Assembly: GCA_048013815.1 (NCBI GenBank)
Contig: CM106585.1
Span: forward strand, 13,578,001 to 13,642,000
Direction of reading: 5' to 3'
DNA: 64,000 bases
Origin: Setoptus koraiensis
Taxonomy: Eukaryota; Arthropoda
In this document: piece by piece, positions 43,533 to 53,584 of the stretch
How positions within the stretch are numbered: position 1 is the stretch's first letter
Layout: the number at the start of each line of letters is the position of its first letter
Notes under the pieces: generated by a model
Seen by the model: only the letters and a program-made list of their open reading frames with translations
Databases searched by the model: none
What the model was told of the DNA's origin: nothing
Translations under genes and position numbers: made by a program

Positions 43533-45149
43533 TTAAACGGCTTTCTTTTTGTTTGCTGGGCCATCTTTATCCTCATCGTCTTCCTCTCTAAACACTGGGT
43601 GAGGTTGTGTTTTAGCATAAGCAGGTGTAAACCAATATGGCTTCTTTTCGGCATCTGCAGCATGCCTCAAGATACTCTGTCGCACATCTACACTATCATC
43701 TCCTTTACGTTTGGCGATGTTCTTCGCTATGTAAGAACTCAAGGTGCTACCTGATGCAGCCAATCGACCACCTTGGCCTGGACCTGAAACAGGTAGCTCA
43801 GGTTTGTGTGATTTGACGGGATCTAGGCGAGCCTTCATCATCATGTTCTTGCTAGATCTAACAGAGTCCTCTTTAAACATAGGCAGAGCATGAGGCGTTA
43901 GGATTTGTCCTGTGTCAATTGAATTTCGTGATTTATACTTTCTTCGAGCACTTTTAACTTCACACAATCTTGCACCTCCAATAGATGTTCTACAGCTGTA
44001 ATGAAGTTTGACAGTACCATTTGAACAACTATAAGCTATTTGATTCGTTTTTGGGTGCCAGTTGCATCTGATGATACTGACATCTTGAGCCTCCTTAACG
44101 ACTTCTTTCACTTCCATTGTTTCAGAATCCAAGAATAACAGTTGACCAGGCTGCTGGCGATCGCAAGAAACTGCTGTCAAGATTGTCTTATCATCTGGTG
44201 AATAAACACAATCGGTTAGGGGATAACGGTTCAGTAGGTCACGAGTTTCTTTAAGACAAGACTTGAGTTGACGAAGATCCCAAACTTTACAAGTGTCATC
44301 TCCGCCTCTGGAACATATTTTTCCGTAGGTATAAGCAAAATCAAGTCCTGAGGTCTCGGTTCCTTTGCTATGAGCCGCCTTAATACAAGCGGATGTATTT
44401 ATGAATTTTCTACGAGTGTCCCACATCAGAATAGATCCGTCGTTGCAAGCGGCCACAATCATCAGACAATCTTTTGAAAATCGACAAATATTTGGGATTG
44501 CTTTCAAGCCAGAATTCGGAGACCTCGATTTGATTACGTCTTTGTGTTTAGCGAGACTGTTCGTATCCCAAATTCTTATAGTTCCATCATTACTAGAAGT
44601 TATGAATTCACTCTTGGAACGTTGATTCCAACATCCATCATTGAGCATTGAAGTGTGTCCTTTGGTTTTGGCCATATCACTAATATACTGATCACCTTTG
44701 GCGCACTCGAGTTTATCGCTGGCTAGACCTTCTTTCGATAGAATCTTTGCCTGACAGTTCCCCGAGACAACCAGTATAAGGCTATCATCTTCGTTGTAAT
44801 CCAAATTTTTAATTATATGATGACCAGATGGTTGTACATGGCATAAAGCGTTCGGAACAACGGGACTCATCGATGCAAAATCCCATAAGGAGACATTGAA
44901 GTCATGTCCTCCAGTGGCGATTCTACTGCCTTCCTGGTTGAATGCAAGAGCAGAAATGGTCTTTTTTCCAGATGATGCCTCCAAATTTAAGTCGTTCTCA
45001 AGAGGTGGTGGCCAATAACGTGAATCATTATCGATGGTATCATGCGAGTCGTCATCCTCGCTGTCATCTGATGGCGAGGACTCTCGATCTTTTTTGGAGA
45101 AAACATCGTCCTCCTCATTATGAATATTTTTTGACGCTTCATCAGACAT
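43533..45149 (-). CDS. WDR70: WDR70 WD40-repeat protein
   Basis: WDR70 (gastrulation defective 1 homologue) is a nuclear WD40 protein linked to the CRL4 ubiquitin ligase and DNA damage responses. The intronless frame gives 538 residues. The acidic Ser/Asp N-terminus is followed by a beta-propeller: SALAFNQEGSRIATGGHDFNVSLWDF, HTSMLNDGCWNQ with SSNDGTIRIWDT, CNDGSILMWDTR, SRGGDDTCKVWDLR, VYSPDDKTILTAVS and NWHPKTNQIAYSCSNGTVKLHY. The C-terminus reads RQSILRHAADAEKKPYWFTPAYAKTQP, which is nearly identical to the WDR70-specific tail and separates it from other WD40 proteins. It ends with a short basic NKKKAV. It is convergent with the PAN-ZP gene. Confidence 0.93.
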   Translation of the reverse strand: MSDEASKNIHNEEDDVFSKKDRESSPSDDSEDDDSHDTIDNDSRYWPPPLENDLNLEASSGKKTISALAFNQEGSRIATGGHDFNVSLWDFASMSPVVPNALCHVQPSGHHIIKNLDYNEDDSLILVVSGNCQAKILSKEGLASDKLECAKGDQYISDMAKTKGHTSMLNDGCWNQRSKSEFITSSNDGTIRIWDTNSLAKHKDVIKSRSPNSGLKAIPNICRFSKDCLMIVAACNDGSILMWDTRRKFINTSACIKAAHSKGTETSGLDFAYTYGKICSRGGDDTCKVWDLRQLKSCLKETRDLLNRYPLTDCVYSPDDKTILTAVSCDRQQPGQLLFLDSETMEVKEVVKEAQDVSIIRCNWHPKTNQIAYSCSNGTVKLHYSCRTSIGGARLCEVKSARRKYKSRNSIDTGQILTPHALPMFKEDSVRSSKNMMMKARLDPVKSHKPELPVSGPGQGGRLAASGSTLSSYIAKNIAKRKGDDSVDVRQSILRHAADAEKKPYWFTPAYAKTQPHPVFREEDDEDKDGPANKKKAV

Positions 45150-45434
45150 GTCAATTTGGTCGTAGAAGAAGATATTACGTTTAATTATGTATATGCAATC
45201 ATAAATAAATTAACGAAGATGGGTTAGTTAAAAATTTCATTGATATGGTCATCGTTTTTCTCCTGCCATTCATGTGCACAGCGGAGCGCGCAACGATTAA
45301 AATCATATGGTGTGTTTGGTACTGTTCTGCTGTGGCATTACGATCGGGAGACGTGAAAGAAATCCATTGTTTCAACTTGAGTGTTACATTTATTTGAAGT
45401 AATGGTACATTGAGCACTGGCTATTATTATTTAT

Positions 45435-46247
45435 TCAGAGATACGTTCTGAGTCTTATATCGATAGGCGATCTACAGATAGGACAATTGTGCAAGTAATC
45501 CGAGCATTGGGTACACGTTCCATGGCCGCATGGTCCAAAAACAATACCAACTTCTTTATCAAAACATATTTTACAAATGCCCAATCTGTTATCGTCATGA
45601 CTGGATGATTCTGGGCTAGGTCTAGTCACTTCATGTGTGTTGCTAGGCCTGTTGGAGGCTTGACTTAGTATTTGTTGTTGCGGTTGTTGTGGTTGGTGAT
45701 GCTGCGAAGATCGTATTCTTGATCGATTTGTTGGATCGCAAATAAGATCAGGCAACGTCGTTGGTGTTGTTGGTTGTTGTGTCAATCTTGTTTGACGTAT
45801 ATTTGGTTGTGTAACCGGATTTGATCGAACTTGATGCCCCATTTGAGAAGGTGGCGGTCTTGTCGTGTTAATATGTTGTGGAGGATTGTGCATACCGCAA
45901 ACGTCGTAAGGGTAGGGCCTCTTGGGTCCAGGAAAAGGATCATCACCGGATGGTATATTACCCACATCTGCGCCCATAACAAATGGACATGTGCTAAAAT
46001 GTTTTACGTGCTCCCTCATGGGGTCATCGCCAGGCGACCAATTAGAGATGTCACCGCCACAGAAGGCACAAGCAACACGATCGTCAACGTAAAAATAAAA
46101 AAAGCCTGCCTTGGCCAAATCTTCGGGATTTATGTAATGTTTAGGCCATTTTGGGTTCCTCCGGAAGGTGGATAGCCTATTGTCCTCTCTCTTCATGTTC
46201 ATGTCTCTGTAGAGAGATTCCCAGAATTGATTGGTTTCTATCGACAT
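45435..46247 (-). CDS. Inhibitor of apoptosis protein (one BIR, one RING)
   Basis: IAPs bind caspases or IBM-bearing proteins through BIR domains and ubiquitinate targets through a C-terminal RING. The 270-residue intronless frame has one BIR (about 20-85: RLSTFRR, CAFCGG, WSPGDDPMREH, FSTCPF) with the exact C-x2-C-x16-H-x6-C zinc pattern. The peptide-groove residues GDDP are present. A Pro/Gln/Arg-rich linker follows. The RING at the very end reads CKICFDKEV, GPCGH, CTQC, CPIC and IRLRTYL, in the style of cIAP/XIAP/DIAP1. With one BIR and a RING it is like BIRC7/ML-IAP in layout; orthology cannot be settled here. The gene is head-to-head with the SNX9-type gene across 1.15 kb and in tandem with WDR70. 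Confidence 0.92.
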   Translation of the reverse strand: MSIETNQFWESLYRDMNMKREDNRLSTFRRNPKWPKHYINPEDLAKAGFFYFYVDDRVACAFCGGDISNWSPGDDPMREHVKHFSTCPFVMGADVGNIPSGDDPFPGPKRPYPYDVCGMHNPPQHINTTRPPPSQMGHQVRSNPVTQPNIRQTRLTQQPTTPTTLPDLICDPTNRSRIRSSQHHQPQQPQQQILSQASNRPSNTHEVTRPSPESSSHDDNRLGICKICFDKEVGIVFGPCGHGTCTQCSDYLHNCPICRSPIDIRLRTYL

Positions 46248-47399
46248 TATGTAAGAATATTTTGTTTTGTTTCAATATACAGGTTAAAAGAGATGGAGTG
46301 TCTAGATGAATGATTTAGCTTTTTCTTTCATGTTTGCATGTAATGCATATTTGTGTGTAAACAGATGACAAACGAGAACATCAACACAGCGAGATAAAAC
46401 ACAATTGCTGTTGATAGTTGCGTAGTAGGGATGTAGAAACCCGCGGGCGTATTGCGTATTGCGGTGAGCGGGCGAACCCGATAGTCGCATTTCGGGGGGT
46501 GTGTTTCGGGTATGTGCCTGAAGAGGGCTCTGTTGGCATTCGAGCATTCAACAGTGCGATGCTGAAACACACAAACAAACAACATTTTAATTGTTTGTTT
46601 CAAGCACAGCAAGTCAGCATACGAGTCCAACAGTGTTGGTTGTGCAATTTAAGCCCGTTCGTCAGTTGAAATTCCGCACATACCAAACTGTCGTCGGGTT
46701 TCCGCTCGTTACAGGAAATAAGCCAAAGATCGGGACATTGCGGATGAAACGGCGTGTCCCGGCGCCCGTCGCCCAATTCTTTTTTTGTCTGCAGTTTCCT
46801 CACTGTTCCCCACAAAACTGCTCATGTTATGTGCGAGATTTGAGCAGGTTTTAGACGGCGTAGAGCGAACTCTTGTGAGTTTTATTTCAACTAATTCCAA
46901 AATAGATGTATACAGAGAAACGAACACACGGAACTTGTGTGTGTCACTTGAAACTCAATAGCAACGTCTACTCAATTAAATAATGAATTATTTTTCATGA
47001 CTCAGATTGTCATAATCAGAGCCATGATCGATTTCGGCACTGACCCCCCTGTAGTCGATCGCATACGTCCCACTTTGTCTATACTTATTCAGTTGAAACA
47101 ACATTTCGGAGTCTAGAGGATGCACCCGACACATTCCATTTTATATCGACAACAACACTTGCATGGGATTGGTTACTAGATCAGGCGTGTACCTTTTTAT
47201 TATTATTATTATGATCTAACAACAGCAAATATTACATGTTATTATGCATGACCGCTTCATACTGGACATAACAAAGTTTTTTGAATTGATTTGATACTAA
47301 CTTTCAACCCCGAATAGCAAGTGAGAACATATTTTCTTTTATGGGCACTGTATATTATTGTCACTCGGCGAACCACTATCATTAATCCATTTAAGCACA
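46248..47399. other. Divergent promoter interval IAP / SNX9
   Basis: 1.15 kb with no supported gene; an ATT-trinucleotide run lies near 47195-47210. Several short frames overlap on both strands near 46300-46930 and lack motifs. Confidence 0.45.
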
Positions 47400-49142
47400 A
47401 TGAAAGTTAAAGTATTGTATGATTTTATCGCTCAACCAAATTCATCAGAATTGACTGTGAAAGCTGACGAAATTCTTACTGTAACAAGCCAAGATGTTGG
47501 CGAGGGCTGGTGGGAAGGCACCAACATTCATGGACAACGTGGACTGTTTCCAGCTGGCTATGTAGAGGCATATAGTGAAAAATCTGTCTATGATATCAAT
47601 CAACAGGTGCCTCATTCGACAAGCAGTTTTCAATCGAATCAGGCATCGTCCCAGTATCAACGTCCTCCTTCGGCCAGTGACCATCATGCACTTGCCGCTT
47701 CCGGGCACCAAGGTTCCATCACAGAGGAACCCGATTGGCCTGACGAAGATTGGGATGAAGACGATGACAGCGGTGACAACACTGAATATGGTGGTCAAAT
47801 CAATCAAGCAGGCTATTACTATTCTAAAGCAAATGCACAACCCGGTGCTCTAGATCATCTTAATTCGGCCGCGTCAGCAATGTCCATATGTGGCGATGAG
47901 AAGGCTCAAATTAATAGTGGTGGACCGATAAAACCTCGTAAAAATTTCAATCGATTCTCAGCCTTTGTCAAGTCGGGTTTGGAGAGCTATATACTTGAAG
48001 GGAAAACCATTCAAGTGCCTCCGGGTAGTGTAGTCACCATATTGAATGATAATGATGTTGGAATAATTTGGGATCCTATAGTAAATCCTTACACTTGTGC
48101 GGTGTCGAAACACGGAAAAGAAAAAAAGATGAAAGGCCTCAAATCGTATATATCCTATGATATAACTCCATCCACTAACAATATTATTGTCAGGAGACGC
48201 TACAAGCACTTTGATTGGTTGATGCAGCGACTCTCAGAGAAGTATATAGTAACCCCTTTGCCACCCCTACCTGAGAAACAAATCGCTGGTCGATTTCAAG
48301 AAGACTTTGTAGAACACCGCAGGAATTTACTTCAATTGTGGGTCAACTATATAACCAGACACCCACTATTATCAAGATGTGATGTTTGGTGGCACTTTAT
48401 GACATGTAATACAGATGACATGAAGGGTTGGAAGAATGGGAAGCGCAAAGCGGAGAAAGATGAGTTAGTAGGGGCAAATTTCTTCTTCGCTGTGGAAACC
48501 GATAGTACAGTTCCACCACTCGATCAAATGAAAACAGCCAAACAGTTAGATCAATTTCATCGTTTTGTGGGCAAGTTGGATGATGCCGTGAAGCATATGT
48601 TCACAACGACTGTAGATCAGAGCAAAAAGTTCTCAACTATGTACTCAAAAGATTATAGAAAGTTGAGTGAATCTATTAAGGAGCTAGCCTCAGCTTGTCA
48701 ATCTGGAACTCTATGGAGAAATAGTATCGGGTTAAACGAAGCTCTAAGAGAGACAAGTGTTGCATATGAGGAAATAAGTCGACTTCATGAAGAGGAACCA
48801 AAATACGATTTTGAGCCTATGGCAGATATTCTGCATCAATACCGGGGGCTTCTGGCGGGTTGGCCTGAAATAATACAATTACATCGAGATACTATGAACA
48901 AAAGAAGTGAACAGGAAAAAATGCTCGACGAGGGAAAAATTAGTGAAGCTATTTTGAGTCGAGTCAATCAAAGGGCTAACGTAACAACCTATGCGACGCT
49001 TGCTGAAATTAATCACTTTCATGATGAGAGAATAACTGATTTCAAACAAATGATGCAAGTCTTCTTGACCGCACAAATCAATTTCCATAATGATATATTG
49101 AGCAAGTTGACTTCAGCCCTTGATAAGTTCAACGACGCTTAG
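47400..49142 (+). CDS. SNX9: SNX9-family sorting nexin (SH3-PX-BAR)
   Basis: SNX9/18/33 proteins (SH3PX1 in flies) bend membranes and recruit dynamin and WASP in endocytosis. The intronless frame from MKVKVLYDF gives 580 residues, close to human SNX9 (595). The SH3 domain is at 1-60 (ALYDF-type VLYDFIAQ, EGWWEGTN, GLFPAGYVE). An acidic Trp/Asp linker follows (PDWPDEDWDEDDD). The PX domain (about 225-345) shows RRRYKHFDWLMQRL, PLPPLPEKQ and FVEHRRNLLQLWVNYITRHPLL. The BAR domain fills the C-terminal 200 residues. The residues before M1 in the same frame lack an ATG. Identification to the SNX9/18/33 group is firm; the exact member is not. Confidence 0.93.
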   Translation: MKVKVLYDFIAQPNSSELTVKADEILTVTSQDVGEGWWEGTNIHGQRGLFPAGYVEAYSEKSVYDINQQVPHSTSSFQSNQASSQYQRPPSASDHHALAASGHQGSITEEPDWPDEDWDEDDDSGDNTEYGGQINQAGYYYSKANAQPGALDHLNSAASAMSICGDEKAQINSGGPIKPRKNFNRFSAFVKSGLESYILEGKTIQVPPGSVVTILNDNDVGIIWDPIVNPYTCAVSKHGKEKKMKGLKSYISYDITPSTNNIIVRRRYKHFDWLMQRLSEKYIVTPLPPLPEKQIAGRFQEDFVEHRRNLLQLWVNYITRHPLLSRCDVWWHFMTCNTDDMKGWKNGKRKAEKDELVGANFFFAVETDSTVPPLDQMKTAKQLDQFHRFVGKLDDAVKHMFTTTVDQSKKFSTMYSKDYRKLSESIKELASACQSGTLWRNSIGLNEALRETSVAYEEISRLHEEEPKYDFEPMADILHQYRGLLAGWPEIIQLHRDTMNKRSEQEKMLDEGKISEAILSRVNQRANVTTYATLAEINHFHDERITDFKQMMQVFLTAQINFHNDILSKLTSALDKFNDA

Positions 49143-49247
49143 CCTTGTTCAGTGTAACTTTATGATATTTAAATTCTAAAAATCTTTTCATAATAATATA
49201 ATTTATTAACTTTAATGATTTGTTTTGAAAATATCGAAATCGGCTAT

Positions 49248-49469
49248 TCAGCATACATACCGGGGAAAAAATTTTATGATTTGGTTATAGACATTCTCGA
49301 CAAGTTCGTGTGCTCTGATATCTGTGAAATTTTTCTTTCCATGTGGATCTAAATATAGCTTTCTCAGAGAATGATTTTCATCTTCGATGTCCAACTCGTA
49401 GCTGATCGTTCGTTCGTTCTTGTCGTTCGTCATTCGGCATCGGTTGTCAGTATTGATGGGCCGATACAC
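49248..49469 (-). CDS. Hypothetical short ORF, possible terminal exon
   Basis: This open frame of 73 codons ends FFPRYVC. It is hydrophilic and has an even amino acid mix (TISYELDIEDENHSL, IRAHELVENVYNQII), unlike the low-complexity frames nearby. The first in-frame ATG encodes MTNDKNER; the frame closes with TAA a few codons upstream of 49469. A CCAG acceptor at about 49469 would allow it to be a last exon of a gene upstream on the minus strand, possibly linked to the trypsin-like fragment 70 bp away. No family is recognised. Confidence 0.3.
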   Translation of the reverse strand: MYRPINTDNRCRMTNDKNERTISYELDIEDENHSLRKLYLDPHGKKNFTDIRAHELVENVYNQIIKFFPRYVC

Positions 49470-49537
49470 TGGACGAAATTATTTACTGTTTTGTGTATCT
49501 GTGACTGTCGATTGCGGCGATCATCGTTACTGACAGG

Positions 49538-49840
49538 TCATAACAATGTGTAGATCTGTATGATATCGACAATAAGAATGAGAGACCAACCATCTTTCGG
49601 CATATGCCGTTTCTTAAATTGTTCAAGGAAGTCTAACAATCCAGTCACTCTCGGGTACGATGTTAATATTTTAGATTTAAGAGCCCCTGCGCTTATCATA
49701 CCAGAGATTTCTCACCCATCATTATACGTTGGACCATTCCTAACATATAGAGCTGGTTCACCCGAATCACCCATTCTCCCTTGAGTATCTTTGAATTTTG
49801 GAGAGCTTATAACAGTTGATTGGCCGTTTGCATTTCCACT
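49538..49840 (-). pseudogene. Trypsin-like serine protease C-terminal fragment
   Basis: The frame reads GNANGQSTVI, then TQGRMGDSGEPALYV, EISGMISAGALKS and YPRVTGLLDFLEQF. This follows the S1A order around the active-site serine: GDSGGP, then a G(V/I)(V/I)S strand and a final P-V-(Y/T)..V..(F/L)..WI-like helix. The frame carries one internal TGA near 49712, just after NDG, with the S1-like pattern continuing in the same frame beyond it. No segment with the catalytic His (TAAHC) or Asp was found upstream on the minus strand to 50700. It therefore looks like a decayed remnant of a protease gene, or less likely an exon with an unrecognised splice. Confidence 0.4.
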
Positions 49841-50308
49841 TCATAGCAAGTCGACTACAACTGCGCTGATTAGTAAAATCGGAACAATGTTTGGATTCGT
49901 ATTGAATGGTGAAAACAATCGTCGCAAAAAAAAGAATTGCTAATGAGAGAAGAATAGGGTTGCACTTTCATCGCCAGTCACTTGCTTGGCTCTCATTGTA
50001 TCATGAAGCAGCTCTAATTATTGATTCGAAATGCTCGTAAGCGTTCTCTGTATGTCACCCTGTCACAATGTCACCAAAAACAGCCAGTTACGATGTACAG
50101 AAACCGGAAGTGTCCGGCACAGACAAAACATGGATTGTGCTAGAGAAAGGCAGACTTGTCTCCATTAGAGCACAACTGACACCGAAAATAACTGGTCGAA
50201 TCGAAAACGGTTATCGAATTTGAGAGAAGAACTCTTTTTGTTTTGTATTCATGCGATTGTTAATTAATTTTGAGCGCGATGTGCTCTAGTTGGCGCTATT
50301 ACTTGATA

Positions 50309-50340
50309 TTTAGCAACGGTTTTATCAGACCGTTGCTAAA
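50309..50340. repeat. Perfect 12-bp inverted repeat (hairpin)
   Basis: The arm TTTAGCAACGGT (50309-50320) and its exact reverse complement (50329-50340) flank an 8-base loop, TTTATCAG. Non-coding. Confidence 0.75.
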
Positions 50341-50965
50341 CTGCCACAGTGGTGGATAGCGAGGAACGCATTTGTAGACTCTCCGGGAACGAAGAAGGTA
50401 AATTTTGGATGAGACACTAGTGTACACATGAGTACGTCAATCAGATATGTTGTTGTATTGTTTGTTTAGAGAGACAAATAACGACGGAGATTCTAGAATC
50501 CTGCACCGACTTATGTAAACAGTGCCAGACCCGGATTATATGCCGTGTCCACTAATGTCCACCACTACTTCTGGCGCTCTTATTATTGTTTCTGATATTT
50601 GTGGCGGCGCCACAACGTCTGCTGACCGTTTCTCCAGCGCCAACCTGACTCTTGCTTCGGCTGGAAATAAAATGGCTTGTCTGGTGTGCTAAAATGCGTT
50701 GTTTGCACTATTTACCCTGGCCTAATATGCACCGCTTCGCCGTGTTTGTGGTGGCTTGCAATCAAACAAGTGTAATAATATGATAATATTGGAGAATGCC
50801 ATCTCAGTGCAAACACACACACACAGAGCAAAGACAACAAATATCTCGTCGGGGATTAGCGCGATGAAAAGTGTTTTATTTCAACCGTGTTGTCATACGG
50901 CAGCGGTGGCTATCACATGTTGGCAAACAGCTTTCGTCAATCTGTCTGGCGATTCTATGCTAAAA

Positions 50966-50991
50966 CTATGGTTATAACGCTATAACCATAG
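50966..50991. repeat. Perfect 11-bp inverted repeat (hairpin)
   Basis: CTATGGTTATA (50966-50976) is mirrored exactly at 50981-50991 across a 4-base loop, ACGC. Non-coding. Confidence 0.75.
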
Positions 50992-51741
50992 CGCTGCCTG
51001 GGGCCTCCACTTGTTGCCGCCGACCAGTTGTCGTTACTTTGCCTGGTCAGTTTGCCCGACGACGACAAGTCTAGCGCGACGATGACCAACATACCGGCCA
51101 ACATGGTCAGGCGCTATAGGCACAGCTTCTCTGCATGCGGATGATTGTTGAGTCTGTGCACGATATATTTTCTACAGGTGAGAATGATCAACAACAACAG
51201 CACGTACAAACACACGTACACACACGTACAAACACGTACACACACACTAGCGACTTGTTCACACTCGACTCGCAGCAAAAGGAAACAAACAAATGGAAAC
51301 AATAAATTTGTGTGTACTTATGCACAAGTCTCGGCGCCATCGTGTCTCGCTCCGTCTTTCTGTTTTCCTACACAGGCGCTGCTACCCACCCCTGGCCAGG
51401 TTTAATCCAGGCAGTAAAATTCCAAATGGTGATCGTCGTCTAAAGTGACCAGCAAACAAACACGAACACTGAACCGAAATTATCGCTGTTGTTGTCTCTC
51501 GTTGTTTGACTTGCTGCGGTGTTCGCTGACCAGCTAATGTTGGCCGTGGTCGTTGTCGCGGCAACTGGCGCCCCGGACGATTCTTTGCACTCGTTCGCTG
51601 GCGTTCCAAATGACAATTCAGTCGTACAAAAGTCGTCGTTCGTGTCAGCAGCATCAGTTGCCCAACTAAATATCACGAGACAATCACATCGCATCCAATA
51701 AAATCGAACCCAAGCCCAATAAGCTCGACAAAGGCACCAAA

Positions 51742-52989
51742 ATGAAATTCGCTCTAAATTCTACGTGTCTGCATATAATCTGCACGCTGACGTTAATCAA
51801 CGCCGTCGCCGGCGACGTCCCGAACATCAACAAACCCGCCATTGGCCGTCAGCAACAACAACAGCGCCAACAGCAGCGCCAGCAACAACAGTCTCGCCAA
51901 CAACAACACCAGCAGCAGCAGCCGCGGCTTGTAAGTGCGCCCAAGTCAACCAATCAGCCGAGACTGGTGCAACCCGTTCAACAGCAAAAGCTGCAAACCG
52001 CACCGCCCCCGCAACGGTGGAGCCAATGGAGCAACTGCTCAGAGTGCCGGCAGACTCGCACCAAGAACATCCGGGGCAAACTGGTGAAGCAAGAGAGACG
52101 CTGCAAGACAGCTCAATGTCTAGATCAATTGTTGTATCCCATCAACGATAAAACTTGCGGCATGCACATGTCGTCGATGCTCAGAATTGTAGGCGGACGC
52201 GAATCATCGTTTGGAGCTTGGCCCTGGCAAGTGTTACTACTGGACAATTTCGAGGACCCCGTTTGCGGGGGCACGCTAATAACGCCGGAGTTTGTGCTCA
52301 CCGCTGCCCACTGTGTCCAGAGAAGAATGTATGTGAGAGCGGGCGAGCACGATCTCAGTGTCCACGAGGGCACAGAGCAACAAGTGGCCGTGGCGCCCGT
52401 CCATCTAAATCATCCGTCCTATAATGCCGACATTGTCGACAATGATATCGCCCTACTGAAACTGAAAACTCCGCTCAATCTAACACAAAACGTCTGGCCG
52501 GCGTGTTTGCCCGCCATGAATGACAAACTAAAACCTTCCACTCTGGCAACCATTTTAGGCTGGGGAGTGGTCAGTCACAGGGGACCAGTTGATACAGAGA
52601 CACCCAGATATCTGGGCGCCAATATTCTCAATCAGGCAAGGGTGCCCATTGTGGACTTCGAGAATTGTAAAAAAGTTTATCAGAATTACTTCATTAGTGA
52701 TAATATGATTTGTGCCGGCTACAGGCGGGGCAAGGTAGATTCGTGCGCCGGCGATTCGGGCGGCCCCCTACTCATTCAGCGCCAAAATAAATGGTATGTC
52801 CACGGGGTGACCTCGTTTGGCGAAGGCTGCGGCAAACGGGGCAAATATGGCATTTACAGCAAGACTACAAATTTTGTCAATTGGATACGCCAGACAGTGT
52901 CCAAGTTTGGAACTAAAACTGTCAAAATACCGCGACCGCATAAAATCAATCAGATTGTAGAAAACAATATCAGGAAGAAGAACCTTTAA
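51742..52989 (+). CDS. Active trypsin-like serine protease with Gln-rich N-terminus
   Basis: This is a secreted S1A endopeptidase. The intronless frame gives 415 residues. Residues 1-24 form a signal peptide. A Gln/Arg-rich stretch (about 35-65) and a thrombospondin-1-like segment, WSQWSNCSECRQTRTK with RRCKTAQC (about 92-125), precede the catalytic domain. Activation would occur at R/IVGG (about 148). The triad is complete: TAAHC (His about 190), DNDIALL (Asp about 234) and GDSGGP (Ser about 339). KVDSCAGDSGG places Asp at the base of the S1 pocket, so trypsin-like cleavage after Lys/Arg is expected. CGM.. before the cleavage site could form the usual disulfide to the catalytic domain. A basic tail (KIPRPHKINQ..RKKNL) ends the protein. 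Substrate unknown. Confidence 0.9.
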   Translation: MKFALNSTCLHIICTLTLINAVAGDVPNINKPAIGRQQQQQRQQQRQQQQSRQQQHQQQQPRLVSAPKSTNQPRLVQPVQQQKLQTAPPPQRWSQWSNCSECRQTRTKNIRGKLVKQERRCKTAQCLDQLLYPINDKTCGMHMSSMLRIVGGRESSFGAWPWQVLLLDNFEDPVCGGTLITPEFVLTAAHCVQRRMYVRAGEHDLSVHEGTEQQVAVAPVHLNHPSYNADIVDNDIALLKLKTPLNLTQNVWPACLPAMNDKLKPSTLATILGWGVVSHRGPVDTETPRYLGANILNQARVPIVDFENCKKVYQNYFISDNMICAGYRRGKVDSCAGDSGGPLLIQRQNKWYVHGVTSFGEGCGKRGKYGIYSKTTNFVNWIRQTVSKFGTKTVKIPRPHKINQIVENNIRKKNL

Positions 52990-53584
52990 ATTAACATAAG
53001 TTAATGCAAGGGGAACAACAAAAACTTACACGTCTCCAGCTGATGTCAAGCGGCGGAGATACCCTCTGTGATTAAATCGACTATGATGTTACTATCAAAA
53101 GTTGAGCCCCCTCGAGGTGTTGTCCAAAATATCATTATCCTGGTTTATGACCATATTTTTGAATGTGATGTTCTTTGAAACAACACTGCATATTGTGGAC
53201 TGTTTTTTCTATGATGGTGCGAGAGTGGTATTTATGGTTGCGCTTGTGATACGCCAATCAATCTCTGGTGCTTCAAGTTCGCGACGTCAGTGATGCGATG
53301 ACGATATCTATCGGATACAATGAAAGTATCAGATCACTAATAAATGATCCATATGCGAAATACAGCAAAATCGACAAAAAAAATGATTGAGAAGCTGAAA
53401 CCGAAGCATAGAATCAGCCTGGTGCCAGGAGTCTACAAAATGGATACCAAGCGAAACAACGGTACCTTTCTAGCGATGAGTTATTAAAAGACAACAAAGT
53501 TTACCACCAAGTGGTTGTAATATTGCTGCTGTGCAGGAATTCGTAGAGCTGGAATGTAAATAGTGGAATAAATAGTAAGCTCAT
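52990..53584. other. Intergenic, protease 3' side
   Basis: 595 bp, AT-rich. A 63-codon plus-strand frame (53102-53293) is hydrophobic but has no family features. Nothing else is seen. Confidence 0.4.

Larger units (their letters stand above)
49143..51741. other. 2.6 kb region with a trypsin-like fragment, a minus-strand ORF and hairpins
   Basis: Apart from the fragments and inverted repeats listed separately, nothing was supported. A CA/GTAC-rich repeat lies at about 51187-51250. The part near 51400-51741 is probably leader and promoter of the downstream protease gene. Confidence 0.45.
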
